Position numbers and translations under genes: made by a program. A DNA stretch of 23,737 nucleotides from DAOTVS01 sp034436375 (GTDB lineage Bacteria; Chloroflexota; Anaerolineae; SpSt-313). A model generated the notes under the pieces. That model ran no database searches and had not been told where the DNA came from. It saw only the letters and a list, made by a program, of their open reading frames with translations. Shown here in pieces: positions 7,442 through 14,760 of the stretch. Position 1 is the first letter of the stretch, and each line of letters opens with the position of its first letter. The DNA lies in assembly GCA_034436375.1 (NCBI GenBank), contig DAOTVS010000148.1, positions 1 to 23,737 on the forward strand. The letters run 5' to 3'.

Positions 7442-7472
7442 CTGACGAGAGGGGTGAACTGCAGCTCGTCAG
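7442..7472. terminator. Hairpin between convergent genes
   Basis: CTGACGAG (7442-7449) and CTCGTCAG (7465-7472) form a perfect 8-bp stem with a 15-nt loop in the 133-nt gap between two convergent genes. No clear T-run follows on either strand, so this is at best a weak bidirectional terminator. Confidence 0.3.
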
Positions 7473-7544
7473 CGCAGCCGCCCATGCCCAGGGCCAACCA
7501 TACGATGGGAACATCGCTGCTTGGGAGAGATCTTCTAACCACAA

Positions 7545-9245
7545 TCAGCACTTTTCAGTGACGCGGAAACCGAGCTTCTGCCCGAGAAGCAGACGCGTCT
7601 GGGCATCGACCGCAGGCGCGACCACAAAGAGGAATACGGTCACGGGCAACAGGCACCACTGGGCAGCCGACCAGAGGACCTGCCACCACTTGTGCTCGGG
7701 CGGCCTTGGTGGGCGAAGCAGAAGGTCGACGATAAGAGGGAAGAGGGAGAGGATCGTCGCCAGGACGCCGATGACCGCATAGATTCGATTCAGCGCCAGG
7801 CCAAGGTGAGTGCCGAAAAAGCCGGGGCTGAGCAACGAAGGGATGGCAAAACCCAGCGTGATCACAAAGGCGCTGGTGGACCACATGATCTGATCTCGCG
7901 TCAGGCTCCAGACGACGGGGAACTTGAGGCGAACCGGTATCTCCGAATGCTTAAAGTACATGCGGATGACATAAGGGATGTCTGACGCCGTCCAGGCATG
8001 GCGCTTGGCCTGCTCATAGCGATTGACAGCTGTGCGCCACAGAGAGGTGGACAGGGGCGCATCGGCCAGCACTGGCAGATAGGTGGGCGCCATGGTGACC
8101 CGGCCGTGGCGCTTGAAAAAGCAGCGGAGGATGATGTGCTGGTCGTCGCCGATGACTTCGGGGTCCCAATAACCCACCGTATCCAGGAGAGACAGGCTGG
8201 CGCTGTAAGAGGAGCAGGGCCAGGTGTGATAATCATTGTCGGCCAGGCCGGCCAACTGCCAGACGTTCATGAAAACGGCGGTAAAGCGGATAAAAGTGGG
8301 CACCTGCCAGATATTGTTGTGGTAGAATACCGGCGGTTGCCACAGGCGATAGTGACGCTCCGGGTCCGTCGCAAAGTGGTAGGTCAGGCAAGAGAAATAG
8401 GCCGGGTGGAAGACCGAGTCGACATCGCAGGTGGTGATGGTAATGCGGCGCGGATTGTAGCCCAGGCGATCGACAAAGTGCCGGCGCGCCCAGAGCGCCG
8501 CCCAGGTTTCATTGGCCGCTTTGGTTGCGATGATGCCTGCGGGCGGCTCTGGGTGCAGGGTGTAGTAAATGGCGCCCAGGCGATTACGGAATTCGCGCTG
8601 TAGCTCACGGGCCTTTTCGGCTGCGCCAGGCTCACGGGCCTCCATCGCCAGGACCACCCAGATGCGCGAGGCGACCTCCTGCTGGCAGGCCAGGGCTTCC
8701 AGGTTCGCCCGCAATTTGCTCATGGGCTCATTATAGTTGGGGATGATGACCAGGTGGTGAATCCCCTCCCAGGGCAACAAGAGTTTGCCCTGCTCGCGCT
8801 CAGCCTCATAACGCTGGCGCCAGTTGATGTGCGCATGAACGCGCACTCGCATGGCCCCTACACTGGCATGAAACACCATGCGCAGAGTGCGATAGAGCAT
8901 GTAGACCTGGAAAAAGACGGCGAGCAAGACGGGTATGATTGGGGCCTGGGCCGAGAAGAGAAGCGGTACCAGGATGATGCCCCAGGTAGTCAGCCCCGGC
9001 ACCATGTCGAGAAGGCGTCGGACCACCTTTTCGTGCTGCGTGATAAGGCTGTAAACCTGCCGTTCCCATTGGCGGTAGGCGATATCGAAGCGTGAAGGAG
9101 CCCTCCGCGCATAGCCCGGAGGGCTCAACGGAGTCATCGAAGGGCCCTCAATGGCCAAGAGCTTACGGCCGGCCCGTTCCAAATAGCTCGCCAGCCGGGG
9201 ATCTTCTCGTTGCATCTTGGAATCGGGGTCGCGTCTTGTGAGCAA
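7545..9245 (-). CDS. Membrane-embedded family 2 glycosyltransferase
   Basis: This is a 566-residue processive-type GT2 enzyme. Residues 84-122 form two N-terminal membrane segments. The cytoplasmic GT-A domain has VIIPNYNEP (166-174), DVD (274-276, the DxD metal/nucleotide site), GDDQH (366-370, catalytic-base region) and RYEQAKRHAW (409-418), a variant of the QxxRW acceptor motif. Three or more C-terminal membrane helices follow (about 452-475, 488-510, 527-546). Such enzymes polymerise or transfer sugars from nucleotide sugars across the inner membrane; product unknown. The start is a TTG at 9245 with a GAGGA site 9 nt upstream, preferred over the Met at residue 11, which has none. It stands alone with its own promoter. 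Confidence 0.88.
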   Translation of the reverse strand: MLTRRDPDSKMQREDPRLASYLERAGRKLLAIEGPSMTPLSPPGYARRAPSRFDIAYRQWERQVYSLITQHEKVVRRLLDMVPGLTTWGIILVPLLFSAQAPIIPVLLAVFFQVYMLYRTLRMVFHASVGAMRVRVHAHINWRQRYEAEREQGKLLLPWEGIHHLVIIPNYNEPMSKLRANLEALACQQEVASRIWVVLAMEAREPGAAEKARELQREFRNRLGAIYYTLHPEPPAGIIATKAANETWAALWARRHFVDRLGYNPRRITITTCDVDSVFHPAYFSCLTYHFATDPERHYRLWQPPVFYHNNIWQVPTFIRFTAVFMNVWQLAGLADNDYHTWPCSSYSASLSLLDTVGYWDPEVIGDDQHIILRCFFKRHGRVTMAPTYLPVLADAPLSTSLWRTAVNRYEQAKRHAWTASDIPYVIRMYFKHSEIPVRLKFPVVWSLTRDQIMWSTSAFVITLGFAIPSLLSPGFFGTHLGLALNRIYAVIGVLATILSLFPLIVDLLLRPPRPPEHKWWQVLWSAAQWCLLPVTVFLFVVAPAVDAQTRLLLGQKLGFRVTEKC

Positions 9246-9312
9246 GGTTGCTATTCCTCAGGAGTAAATCGGGCCACCCCAGGGTCGACTGAAACTCCTC
9301 GATTGTTTCTAC

Positions 9313-9342
9313 AATGTACGGCATAATGGCCCTTGCTGTCAA
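9313..9342 (-). promoter_or_regulatory. Promoter of the GT2 gene
   Basis: On the minus strand a consensus TTGACA (9342-9337), an 18-nt spacer and TACATT (9318-9313) precede the TTG start by about 70 nt. The -35 is perfect and the -10 moderate (4 of 6). Confidence 0.45.
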
Positions 9343-9380
9343 GGTGCACTTTTTACAGATTATACCCCGGGTGCAGGCGA

Positions 9381-9409
9381 TTGACCCGCGGCCCGCGCTC
9401 GGGTAGAAT
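9381..9409 (+). promoter_or_regulatory. Promoter of the thioesterase gene
   Basis: TTGACC (9381-9386), a 17-nt spacer and TAGAAT (9404-9409) lie 38 nt before the ATG at 9447. It is divergent from the GT2 promoter. Confidence 0.6.
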
Positions 9410-9446
9410 AGGTAGGCGAACACAGCGCACAATACGGAGGCGGACC

Positions 9447-10274
9447 ATGAGCATAGCTGCCGGCGCCTGGCATACGCGGGTGCGCGAGCATGAATGTGAT
9501 CCCCTGGGCCATGTGAACAATGCCTGGTATCTGGCCTATCTGCAACAGGCGACCGTGGAGCTATGGGGGAGCGAGGCGCCCGTCTACTGGCAGTTGCAGA
9601 GCCTGGCGCTGGAGTATCTCACGCCAGCCCTGGAGGGCGATGAATTGGCCGTCTACGGTTGGCCCATTGAGCGCGAGGGAGAGGCGCTCCGCTGTGGCTA
9701 TGAGGTGCAGCGCCGCGACGACGGCCAGCCCCTGGCCCGAGGGTTGGCCTTGTGGGTCTGGCTTGACCGGTGTACGCGCCAGCCCCTATCCCCGGCTGAG
9801 ATCGAGAGGGCGCAGCCACCTGCTGGCTGCGCCCCGCCCCGCCCCCTGCGCCTGGCTGCCGACACCCTGGCCGGGCAGGTTTTTCGCTGGCGGCATACGG
9901 TGCGCCACCACGAGGCCGGGCCCAGTGGCCAGGTGCGCCCGCTGGAAATCCTGCATTGGGTGGAGGAGGCCAAATTCGTCGCTTGCAGCACGGTCGGCTG
10001 GCCCTTGGAACGGATGCTTGCCGAAAATTGCCTGATTGTACAGGTGCGCCACGATAGCGAGTTTCTGGCCCCCCTGGCGCCCGGCGACGAAATCGAAATC
10101 CACAGCCGGGTGTGCGACCTGGGGCGCGTGCGGGGCGCATGGCATCAGGAAGTGCGTTGCCGGGGCGAGCTCGCGGCCACAGATTACTCCACCGGCGCCT
10201 TTCTCGATCGCACGGGCCGCCCCCACCCGCCTCCGCAAGCCATGCTCGATGCCCTCATCGGCAGAGAAAGGTGA
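9447..10274 (+). CDS. Tandem-hotdog acyl-CoA/acyl-ACP thioesterase
   Basis: This is a 275-residue protein made of two hotdog domains. The first (about 8-120) has the 4HBT/FatA-like motif CDPLGHVNNAWYLAYLQQA (17-35), in which Asp18 and the Asn pair mark the active-site region and the following helix is the hot-dog 'sausage'. The second (about 146-270) starts FRWRHTVRHHEAGPSGQVRP and repeats the fold with the diagnostic residues altered, as in plant-type acyl-ACP thioesterases. It would hydrolyse acyl thioesters to free fatty acids in the cytoplasm; chain length and carrier (CoA or ACP) are not readable. A CGGAGG site 7 nt upstream supports the ATG at 9447; an upstream in-frame extension lacks one. 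The stop codon sits in a long terminator-like hairpin. Confidence 0.82.
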   Translation: MSIAAGAWHTRVREHECDPLGHVNNAWYLAYLQQATVELWGSEAPVYWQLQSLALEYLTPALEGDELAVYGWPIEREGEALRCGYEVQRRDDGQPLARGLALWVWLDRCTRQPLSPAEIERAQPPAGCAPPRPLRLAADTLAGQVFRWRHTVRHHEAGPSGQVRPLEILHWVEEAKFVACSTVGWPLERMLAENCLIVQVRHDSEFLAPLAPGDEIEIHSRVCDLGRVRGAWHQEVRCRGELAATDYSTGAFLDRTGRPHPPPQAMLDALIGRER

Positions 10275-10327
10275 AAAGGGTAAGAGGCGAAGAGGCTGAA
10301 CCGCGCCACATACCCCTTTTCACCTTT
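10267..10327 (+). terminator. Long hairpin overlapping the thioesterase stop
   Basis: AAAGGTGAAAAGGGTA (10267-10282) pairs with its complement at 10311-10327 (one bulged C). The loop is 28 nt and a T/C-rich tail (CCCTTTTCCCC) follows. The TGA stop at 10272-10274 lies inside the left arm. It may end thioesterase transcription or act as an mRNA-stabilising 3' element. Confidence 0.5.
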
Positions 10328-10358
10328 TGCCCTTTTCCCCTTTCGTTCTATTCGAGCC

Positions 10359-10364
10359 TATAAT
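10359..10364 (+). promoter_or_regulatory. -10 box before the beta-glucosidase gene
   Basis: A perfect TATAAT lies 46 nt before the ATG at 10411. The best -35 (TTCCCC, 10335-10340, 18-nt spacer) is poor, so the promoter may depend on an activator. It is uncertain. Confidence 0.4.
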
Positions 10365-10410
10365 GCTGCAGGCAGCGTAACCTTCAAGGTTCTAGCAAGG
10401 GAGCAAGGAC

Positions 10411-11751
10411 ATGGCGACCTATCAGTTTCCTGAGGGCTTTACCTGGGGCACGGCTACAGCCTCTTATCAGATCGAAGGCGGCGCAACAGAGGGCGGCCGC
10501 GGCGAATCGATTTGGGATCGCTTCAGCCATACGCCGGGCAAGGTGCTCAACGGAGATACCGGCGATGTCGCAGACGATCACTATCATCGTTGGCCTGAGG
10601 ATATCGAGATCCTGAAACAGTTGGGGTGCCAGGCCTATCGCTTTTCCATTGCGTGGCCGCGAGTCATCCCCGATGGCATCGGTGCGGTCAATGGCCAAGG
10701 GCTCGATTTCTACGAGCGCCTGGTCGATGCGCTTCTGGGAGCGGGTATTGAGCCCTATGTGACCCTCTATCACTGGGACCTGCCGCAAACGTTGCAGGAT
10801 AGGGGCGGTTGGGTCAACCGCGCTGCGGTGGGCTGGTTCACCGATTATGCCGCTGTGGTCTCTGGCCGCCTGGGCGACCGCGTGCGACACTGGATTACGC
10901 ACAATGAGCCCTGGGTGGCCGCCTTCCTGGGCTATGCGACCGGTGAGCACGCGCCGGGCATCCGCGATTTTGGCGCCGCCCTGCAGGCCGCCCATCATAT
11001 CCTCCTCTCGCACGGGCAGGCGGTGCCCATTCTGCGCGAGAACGGCGACGAGCGGACGCAAGTGGGCATTACCCTGAACCTCAACTGGGTTGACCCGGCC
11101 TCCGAGCGCCCGGCTGATGTCGAGGCAGCCCGTCGCCAGGATGGCTTCCTGAACCGCTACTTTCTGGATCCCATCTTCAAGGGCAGTTACCCGGCCGATA
11201 TGATCGCCTACTATGGCACAAACGGGCCCCGCGTTGAGCCGGGCGACCTGCTGCAAATCTCGACGCCGATCGATTTCCTGGGGGTCAACACCTACACGCG
11301 CTCCGTGGTCGCTGATGATCCCAACGCGCCGCCCCTACACTTCCGCGCCATCCAGCCGCCCTACTCCGAGTACACGGAAATGGGCTGGGAGGTCTACCCT
11401 GAGGGCCTGTACAAGCTCCTGCGCCGCCTGCACCAGGATTATGGCCCCCGGGCCCTCTACATCACCGAGAATGGCTGCGCCTTTGCCGACCGGCTGGAGG
11501 ACGGGCGTGTGCATGATACACAGCGCGTCTCTTATCTGCGCGAGCACTTTATCCAGGCCCAGCGGGCCATCGCGGCCGGCGTACCCCTGCGTGGCTATTT
11601 TGTGTGGTCACTGCTGGATAACTTTGAGTGGGCTTTGGGCTATAGCAAGCGTTTCGGCATCGTCTATGTGGATTACGCCACCCAGGCGCGCATCCTCAAA
11701 GATAGCGCGCTTTTCTTCAAGGATGTGATTGCCGCCAACGGCGTCTCGTAG
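10411..11751 (+). CDS. bglA: GH1 beta-glucosidase
   Basis: This 446-residue glycoside hydrolase family 1 enzyme is of normal length for bacterial members. The N-terminal signature FPEGFTWGTATASYQIEG (6-23) is canonical. The acid/base Glu166 lies in THNEPW (163-168), and the nucleophile Glu353 lies in YITENG (350-355). The C-terminal WSLLDNFEWALGYSKRFG block forms the aglycone/glucose-binding Trp-Glu-Trp site. It cleaves terminal beta-D-glucose (often also beta-galactose or beta-fucose) from oligosaccharides. With no signal peptide it acts on imported cellobiose-like sugars. A GGGAG/AAGGA-rich region precedes the ATG. It lies between the thioesterase and RRM genes on the same strand but seems to have its own -10 box. 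Confidence 0.96.
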   Translation: MATYQFPEGFTWGTATASYQIEGGATEGGRGESIWDRFSHTPGKVLNGDTGDVADDHYHRWPEDIEILKQLGCQAYRFSIAWPRVIPDGIGAVNGQGLDFYERLVDALLGAGIEPYVTLYHWDLPQTLQDRGGWVNRAAVGWFTDYAAVVSGRLGDRVRHWITHNEPWVAAFLGYATGEHAPGIRDFGAALQAAHHILLSHGQAVPILRENGDERTQVGITLNLNWVDPASERPADVEAARRQDGFLNRYFLDPIFKGSYPADMIAYYGTNGPRVEPGDLLQISTPIDFLGVNTYTRSVVADDPNAPPLHFRAIQPPYSEYTEMGWEVYPEGLYKLLRRLHQDYGPRALYITENGCAFADRLEDGRVHDTQRVSYLREHFIQAQRAIAAGVPLRGYFVWSLLDNFEWALGYSKRFGIVYVDYATQARILKDSALFFKDVIAANGVS

Positions 11752-11799
11752 GTCCTGAGTCATAGGAGGCCTGGCCACGCCTTCCGCAGCGCACATGGC

Positions 11800-11828
11800 T
11801 TGACAGCGCGCAACAGAGGGCCTAGAGT
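11800..11828 (+). promoter_or_regulatory. Promoter of the RRM protein gene
   Basis: TTGACA (11800-11805), a 17-nt spacer and TAGAGT (11823-11828). Transcription would begin near 11835, giving a leader of about 65 nt that is largely foldable. Confidence 0.6.
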
Positions 11829-11847
11829 CAGCCTGTGTCGGGCTAAT

Positions 11848-11899
11848 GCCCGTCAGAGTGGACCAGGGGCTGATCTGCCCCTGGCTCGTCGGAGGAAAA
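11848..11899 (+). promoter_or_regulatory. Structured 5' leader of the RRM gene
   Basis: Two hairpins lie between promoter and start. The first is a CGGGC-TAAT-GCCCG hairpin (about 11849-11862, just after the transcript start). The second is CCAGGGGC (11863-11870) paired with GCCCCTGG (11877-11884) around a 6-nt loop. The second ends only 6 nt before the GGAGGA ribosome binding site. Regulation by folding, temperature or autobinding of the RRM protein is possible, but only the pairing is seen. Confidence 0.4.
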
Positions 11900-11900
11900 A

Positions 11901-12182
11901 GTGGCCAAGCGGTTGTATGTGGGCAATCTCCCGTATTCAGTGCGAGAGGATGCCCTGCGCGATCTGTTTTCTCAGTACGGTGATGTCTCGGGAGTCGAGG
12001 TAGCTGTTGACCGGGAGACGGGCCGCGCACGCGGCTTTGCCTTTGTCGATATGGCAACCGATGCCGGTGCCCAGGCCGCCATCCAGAACCTGAACGGTTA
12101 TCAACTCGATGGCCGCGCGCTCAAAGTCGATGAAGCCCGGCCCCCACGCCAGGGAGGCGCTGGTCGGGGTGGGATGTACTGA
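11901..12182 (+). CDS. Small RRM-type RNA-binding protein
   Basis: This 93-residue protein is a single RNA recognition motif with a short Gly/Arg tail. RNP2 is LYVGNL (5-10) and RNP1 is RGFAFVDM (44-51), both canonical with aromatic RNA-contacting residues. The tail PPRQGGAGRGGMY resembles the glycine-rich ends of cyanobacterial cold-induced Rbp proteins and eukaryotic GRPs. Such bacterial proteins bind single-stranded RNA and often act in cold adaptation or mRNA fate. The start is a GTG with GGAGGA 4-5 nt upstream. The gene is monocistronic, with its own promoter, a folded leader and a strong terminator. Confidence 0.92.
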   Translation: MAKRLYVGNLPYSVREDALRDLFSQYGDVSGVEVAVDRETGRARGFAFVDMATDAGAQAAIQNLNGYQLDGRALKVDEARPPRQGGAGRGGMY

Positions 12183-12190
12183 GTGTGCGC

Positions 12191-12223
12191 AGGCCTGACG
12201 TGTTTCCAGAACCCGTCAGGCCT
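12191..12223 (+). other. Hairpin downstream of the RRM gene
   Basis: AGGCCTGACG (12191-12200) and CGTCAGGCCT (12214-12223) form a perfect 10-bp stem with a 13-nt loop right after the stop. No T-run follows, so it probably stabilises the 3' end rather than terminates. Confidence 0.5.
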
Positions 12224-12236
12224 ACAAAGAAACGAG

Positions 12237-12268
12237 AGGCGGGCCGGGGGCAACCCCGCCCGCCTTTT
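12237..12268 (+). terminator. Intrinsic terminator of the RRM gene
   Basis: AGGCGGGC, a bulged C, and GGGG pair with CCCC and GCCCGCCT around a GCAA loop (12237-12265). Four T residues follow, including the last pair. This is a classic GC-rich stem plus T-run on the plus strand. Confidence 0.75.
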
Positions 12269-12280
12269 GTATATCGGGGC

Positions 12281-12313
12281 TGAAAAACCAAGGCGGGGGC
12301 CTAACCCCCGCCT
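12281..12313 (-). terminator. Intrinsic terminator of the convergent membrane-protein gene
   Basis: On the minus strand a perfect 9-bp stem (12313-12305 with 12299-12291, 5-nt loop) is followed, after four bases, by TTTTT (12287-12283). It lies about 175 nt after the stop of the gene ending at 12488. Confidence 0.6.
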
Positions 12314-12487
12314 CAAATAGCGCGCTATTCTGTTTTCCTTTGGCTAGCCTCTTGTCTTTGGCCTTGCGCAGTGCTGTCACCGGGAAGCTTGGGGATGTAG
12401 AGATCCTCTCTGCCGGCGCATCAAGCGCCGCTTGCCCTGGGTAGCCTCCTCTGGCCCGCGCTCGGCGACCCACTTTGGGGGCCCCCA

Positions 12488-13264
12488 TTACGTTGGCACA
12501 AGCCGTGTGCGCTCCCAAGCTGCCAGAAGATCGTCGATCAGCCTTGCGCGCAGAACCACACTCCATGGCAGCACTCCAGGTGCTCGCTGCAGCATCTGCT
12601 GTGGCCGGGCATTTCGGCGTGTGGCCGGGGTTGCCCGCGGCGCCGGCTGGGGCTTGGCGCCCTCAGCCTGGGTTGCCACAGGCCGGCGTGCCACTGCCTG
12701 CGCCATCATGACGAGGGCCAACAGGACGATGGCTGTCACCGCCCAGGCCGCGCCGGGTGCCGGTGTCGTGGTCAGGATGGGCTTCAGGCCCGAGAGGACA
12801 GTACTGATCGCGTACTGCCCTCGCTGGCTCGGCTGCATAGGGGTGGCCGGTGGGCGCAGGCTAGAGCTGCGCGCGGTGGCCAGGTCAGCAGCCGTCCAGC
12901 CAGGCTGCGCGGCCCATACCGCCCGGTCTTTCGGATCGGGCGCTTGGGGGCCACTCACCGCAGGCACAGTGAGGGCCTTCCCCTGGGCCTTGCTGCCACT
13001 CGCCTGGAGGGAGGCACCAAGGGGTAGCGAGGGGATACCGGGGTAGCTGGGGCGGGACATTGCACCCACGACGACCAGCAGTGCAAGCGTCAGGACGGTG
13101 GCGATAAAGCCGGCGCTGAGCCAGCGAAGGAAAGTGCCGCGCCAGTCGTGCACAAAGGAGATAACCTGTACGGAGCGCAGGGCTCGAAACTCTGGAGAAG
13201 GGAGCCGAGACCCCGGTTCGTGAACGAACTCATAGAAGGGCTTGAAGGTTGCCTTGCGAAACAC
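12488..13264 (-). CDS. Two-TM membrane protein of unknown function
   Basis: This is a 258-residue hypothetical. A cytoplasmic N-terminus of about 48 residues with the motif FYEFVHEPGSRLPSPEFRAL precedes a transmembrane helix (about 53-70, AGFIATVLTLALLVVVGA). A Pro/Ser/Ala-rich linker follows, then a second helix (about 170-190, AWAVTAIVLLALVMMAQAVA) and a basic, Arg/Pro-rich tail. I recognise no family. The GTG at 13264 is chosen because a GAGGAGGAAG stretch, readable as Glu-Glu-Glu in an upstream extension, is a ribosome binding site 5 nt before it. A leader of about 400 nt separates it from the nearest good promoter. Plus-strand frames over the same region lack TM pattern and binding sites. 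Modest confidence that it is coding. Confidence 0.55.
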   Translation of the reverse strand: MFRKATFKPFYEFVHEPGSRLPSPEFRALRSVQVISFVHDWRGTFLRWLSAGFIATVLTLALLVVVGAMSRPSYPGIPSLPLGASLQASGSKAQGKALTVPAVSGPQAPDPKDRAVWAAQPGWTAADLATARSSSLRPPATPMQPSQRGQYAISTVLSGLKPILTTTPAPGAAWAVTAIVLLALVMMAQAVARRPVATQAEGAKPQPAPRATPATRRNARPQQMLQRAPGVLPWSVVLRARLIDDLLAAWERTRLVPT

Positions 13265-13404
13265 GGCTGCTTCCTCCTCGTATGCGGGGCTCGTTATGAA
13301 CGCGCCCGCCTTGACGCAATGAGCGCCCAATCCTCTTCCCATCACGTCCCACCGGGGCCTGCCACAAGCTCTGGCTGCCCACCCGGGCTATGCTACGCCC
13401 AATG

Positions 13405-13672
13405 AGCTACTGTGCGGACAGCACCCGAGGTCGGTGGAACGACACAAGGTTACCAGGGAGAGAACCAAAGGGAAACCACCTGGGGTAACAGGCCGCTGTG
13501 CATAGGCGCCTGACCGTAGCACCCGGGCCTGCCGGCTGAGGCGAACTCAGCCAAAAACGCTCATTGCCTGCTCGAGGAAACACGGCCGGTGCAAAGTTGA
13601 CCGGAGCCGTGCGAAGAGCACAACCGGTTGACAGCGGGTGCTGAAACCATTGATTGTGCTCACATTGGTGAC
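13405..13672 (-). ncRNA. Candidate structured leader or non-coding RNA
   Basis: Starting just after a good minus-strand promoter, the RNA could fold into successive stems. These are GAGCACAA/TTGTGCTC (8 bp, plus coordinates about 13655-13662 with 13616-13623), CACGG..CCGGT with ACCGG..CCGTG (two 5-bp helices, about 13582-13612), GGCTGAG/CTCAGCC with a TTCGC loop (13535-13553), and GTTACC/GGTAAC enclosing CCAGG/CCTGG (about 13448-13488). AGCACCCG in the first loop can also pair with CGGGTGCT found twice further on. I do not recognise it as RNase P, tmRNA, SRP or a known riboswitch. The stems could be chance in GC-rich DNA. Confidence 0.35.
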
Positions 13673-13676
13673 CTGG

Positions 13677-13705
13677 ATTATACACCGGAAATGATCGAAA
13701 AGCAA
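13677..13705 (-). promoter_or_regulatory. Minus-strand promoter with a 400-nt leader
   Basis: TTGCTT (13705-13700), a 17-nt spacer and a perfect TATAAT (13682-13677). The nearest downstream start is the GTG at 13264. Confidence 0.6.
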
Positions 13706-13831
13706 TACCCTGCACAGAATATTTCGGTAACAGTTAGTTTTGAAATAGCAAATCTGACACACTGATTTCCTTGCTGGATCGATTGGCAAAGACCTGCCGG
13801 GTCACGGGCTCCGCAACCGCCCGGCAATGGG

Positions 13832-13910
13832 CCTTGAGGGGGGAGTGGATGTCGTCTGCTTGCCGCCCTGCAGGGCGGCAAAGCAGACGACATCCACTCC
13901 CCCCTCAAGG
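13832..13910. repeat. 79-nt near-perfect palindrome
   Basis: Arms 13832-13870 and 13871-13910 are complementary over 39 bp with no loop and a single extra A on the right (after 13880). The centre is CCGCCCTGCAGGGCGG. Outside it, CGGGCTCC (13805-13812) pairs with GGAGCCCG (13936-13943), hinting at a larger 139-bp inverted element. An 11-bp direct repeat, GCGGCAAAGCA, occurs at 13875-13885 and 13924-13934. It lies just downstream of the araD-like gene and could also block its transcription, though no T-run is present. Confidence 0.85.
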
Positions 13911-13973
13911 AGGCTGCCGGACAGCGGCAAAGCAAGGAGCCCGGCCTTTCCCCGCCAGACGAGACCCGACTTA

Positions 13974-14615
13974 CTATTGGCCGTAGACATTCATGTAGCG
14001 GTCGTGCAGTTTGGCGATCTCCGCGGGCGGGATCTCAGCGGGCTGGCCGAGCTGCAGGGCAAGCCACACCGTATGCGCCACGTCTTCCACCATGACCGCC
14101 GCTTTGACCGCCGCCTCGGCGTTGGGCCCGATCGTAAATACGCCATGGTTCTTGAGCAATACCGCACTTGAGCTGCCGATCGATTCCACCACCACCTGGC
14201 CGATTTGCTCACCGCCGATGAGTGCAAACCCCCCACAGGGGATAGGGCCGCCGAACTCGTCGGCCATGGCCGTCAGGCAGCAGGGAATGCCCCGCCCCAG
14301 GGCAGCAAAGGCGGTAGCATAGGGTGAGTGAGTGTGCACCACGCCGCCGACATCCGGCCGGTGCCGGTAGATGTAGAGGTGACTGGCCGTATCCGACGAG
14401 GGTTTGAGATTGCCCTCCACCAGCCTGCCCTCACGATCGACGATCACCAGGTGCTCGGGGCGCAGGTCCTCATAGCGCACACCCGAGGGCTTGATGACCA
14501 CATAGCCCGTCTCGCGGTCACGCGCACTGATATTGCCGCCGGTCCAGGTCACCAGCCCGTTCTTGGGTAACTCCAGGTGCAATCGCCATACCTGCTCACG
14601 CAATGAGTCCAACAA
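13974..14615 (-). CDS. araD: L-ribulose-5-phosphate 4-epimerase-like (class II aldolase fold)
   Basis: This is a 213-residue class II aldolase/AraD family protein. It has the phosphate-binding KPSGV (42-46) and SSDT (73-76), zinc ligands His94 and His96 in VHTHSPYATAF, His157 in LLKNHG, and the AraD-type C-terminus HDRYMNVYGQ. AraD interconverts L-ribulose-5-P and D-xylulose-5-P; related enzymes cleave fuculose-1-P. It is slightly shorter than E. coli AraD (231), mainly between the GGPIPCGG and LLKNHG blocks. The TTG at 14615 is preferred: GGAGG lies 8 nt upstream and the next residues align with the AraD N-terminus. A GTG at 14669 lies at or before the predicted transcript start, and an ATG at 14630 has a poor site. 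No araA or araB is adjacent. Confidence 0.85.
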   Translation of the reverse strand: MLDSLREQVWRLHLELPKNGLVTWTGGNISARDRETGYVVIKPSGVRYEDLRPEHLVIVDREGRLVEGNLKPSSDTASHLYIYRHRPDVGGVVHTHSPYATAFAALGRGIPCCLTAMADEFGGPIPCGGFALIGGEQIGQVVVESIGSSSAVLLKNHGVFTIGPNAEAAVKAAVMVEDVAHTVWLALQLGQPAEIPPAEIAKLHDRYMNVYGQ

Positions 14616-14672
14616 TGTGCCATCCTCCATCCATGGGATAGATCCCTCGCGAGAGAGCGCCAACTGCACTAC

Positions 14673-14700
14673 ATTATAGGAGATTGCACATTCTCAACAA
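14673..14700 (-). promoter_or_regulatory. Promoter of the araD-like gene
   Basis: A perfect TATAAT (14678-14673) on the minus strand has a weak TTGTTG (14700-14695) 16 nt upstream. The leader to the TTG at 14615 would be about 50 nt. Confidence 0.5.
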
Positions 14701-14760
14701 AGAAGGCGAGCGCCCCACAGCGGCATATATGCAACGCGGAAAGGGCCTTCTCACGAGCGG

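Larger units (their letters stand above)
13265..13973. other. About 700-base gap holding a candidate structured RNA and a large palindrome
   Basis: No convincing protein gene is present; short frames lack ribosome binding sites and family features. It contains a minus-strand promoter (13677-13705), a run of stems on the minus strand below it (about 13405-13672) and a near-perfect palindrome (13832-13910). The stretch about 13660-13770 is visibly more AT-rich than its surroundings. Confidence 0.6.

Noticed and set aside
12432..13046. Plus-strand open frame antisense to the two-TM protein
   Set aside because: No ribosome binding site, and unlike the minus frame it shows no TM helices or sensible composition.
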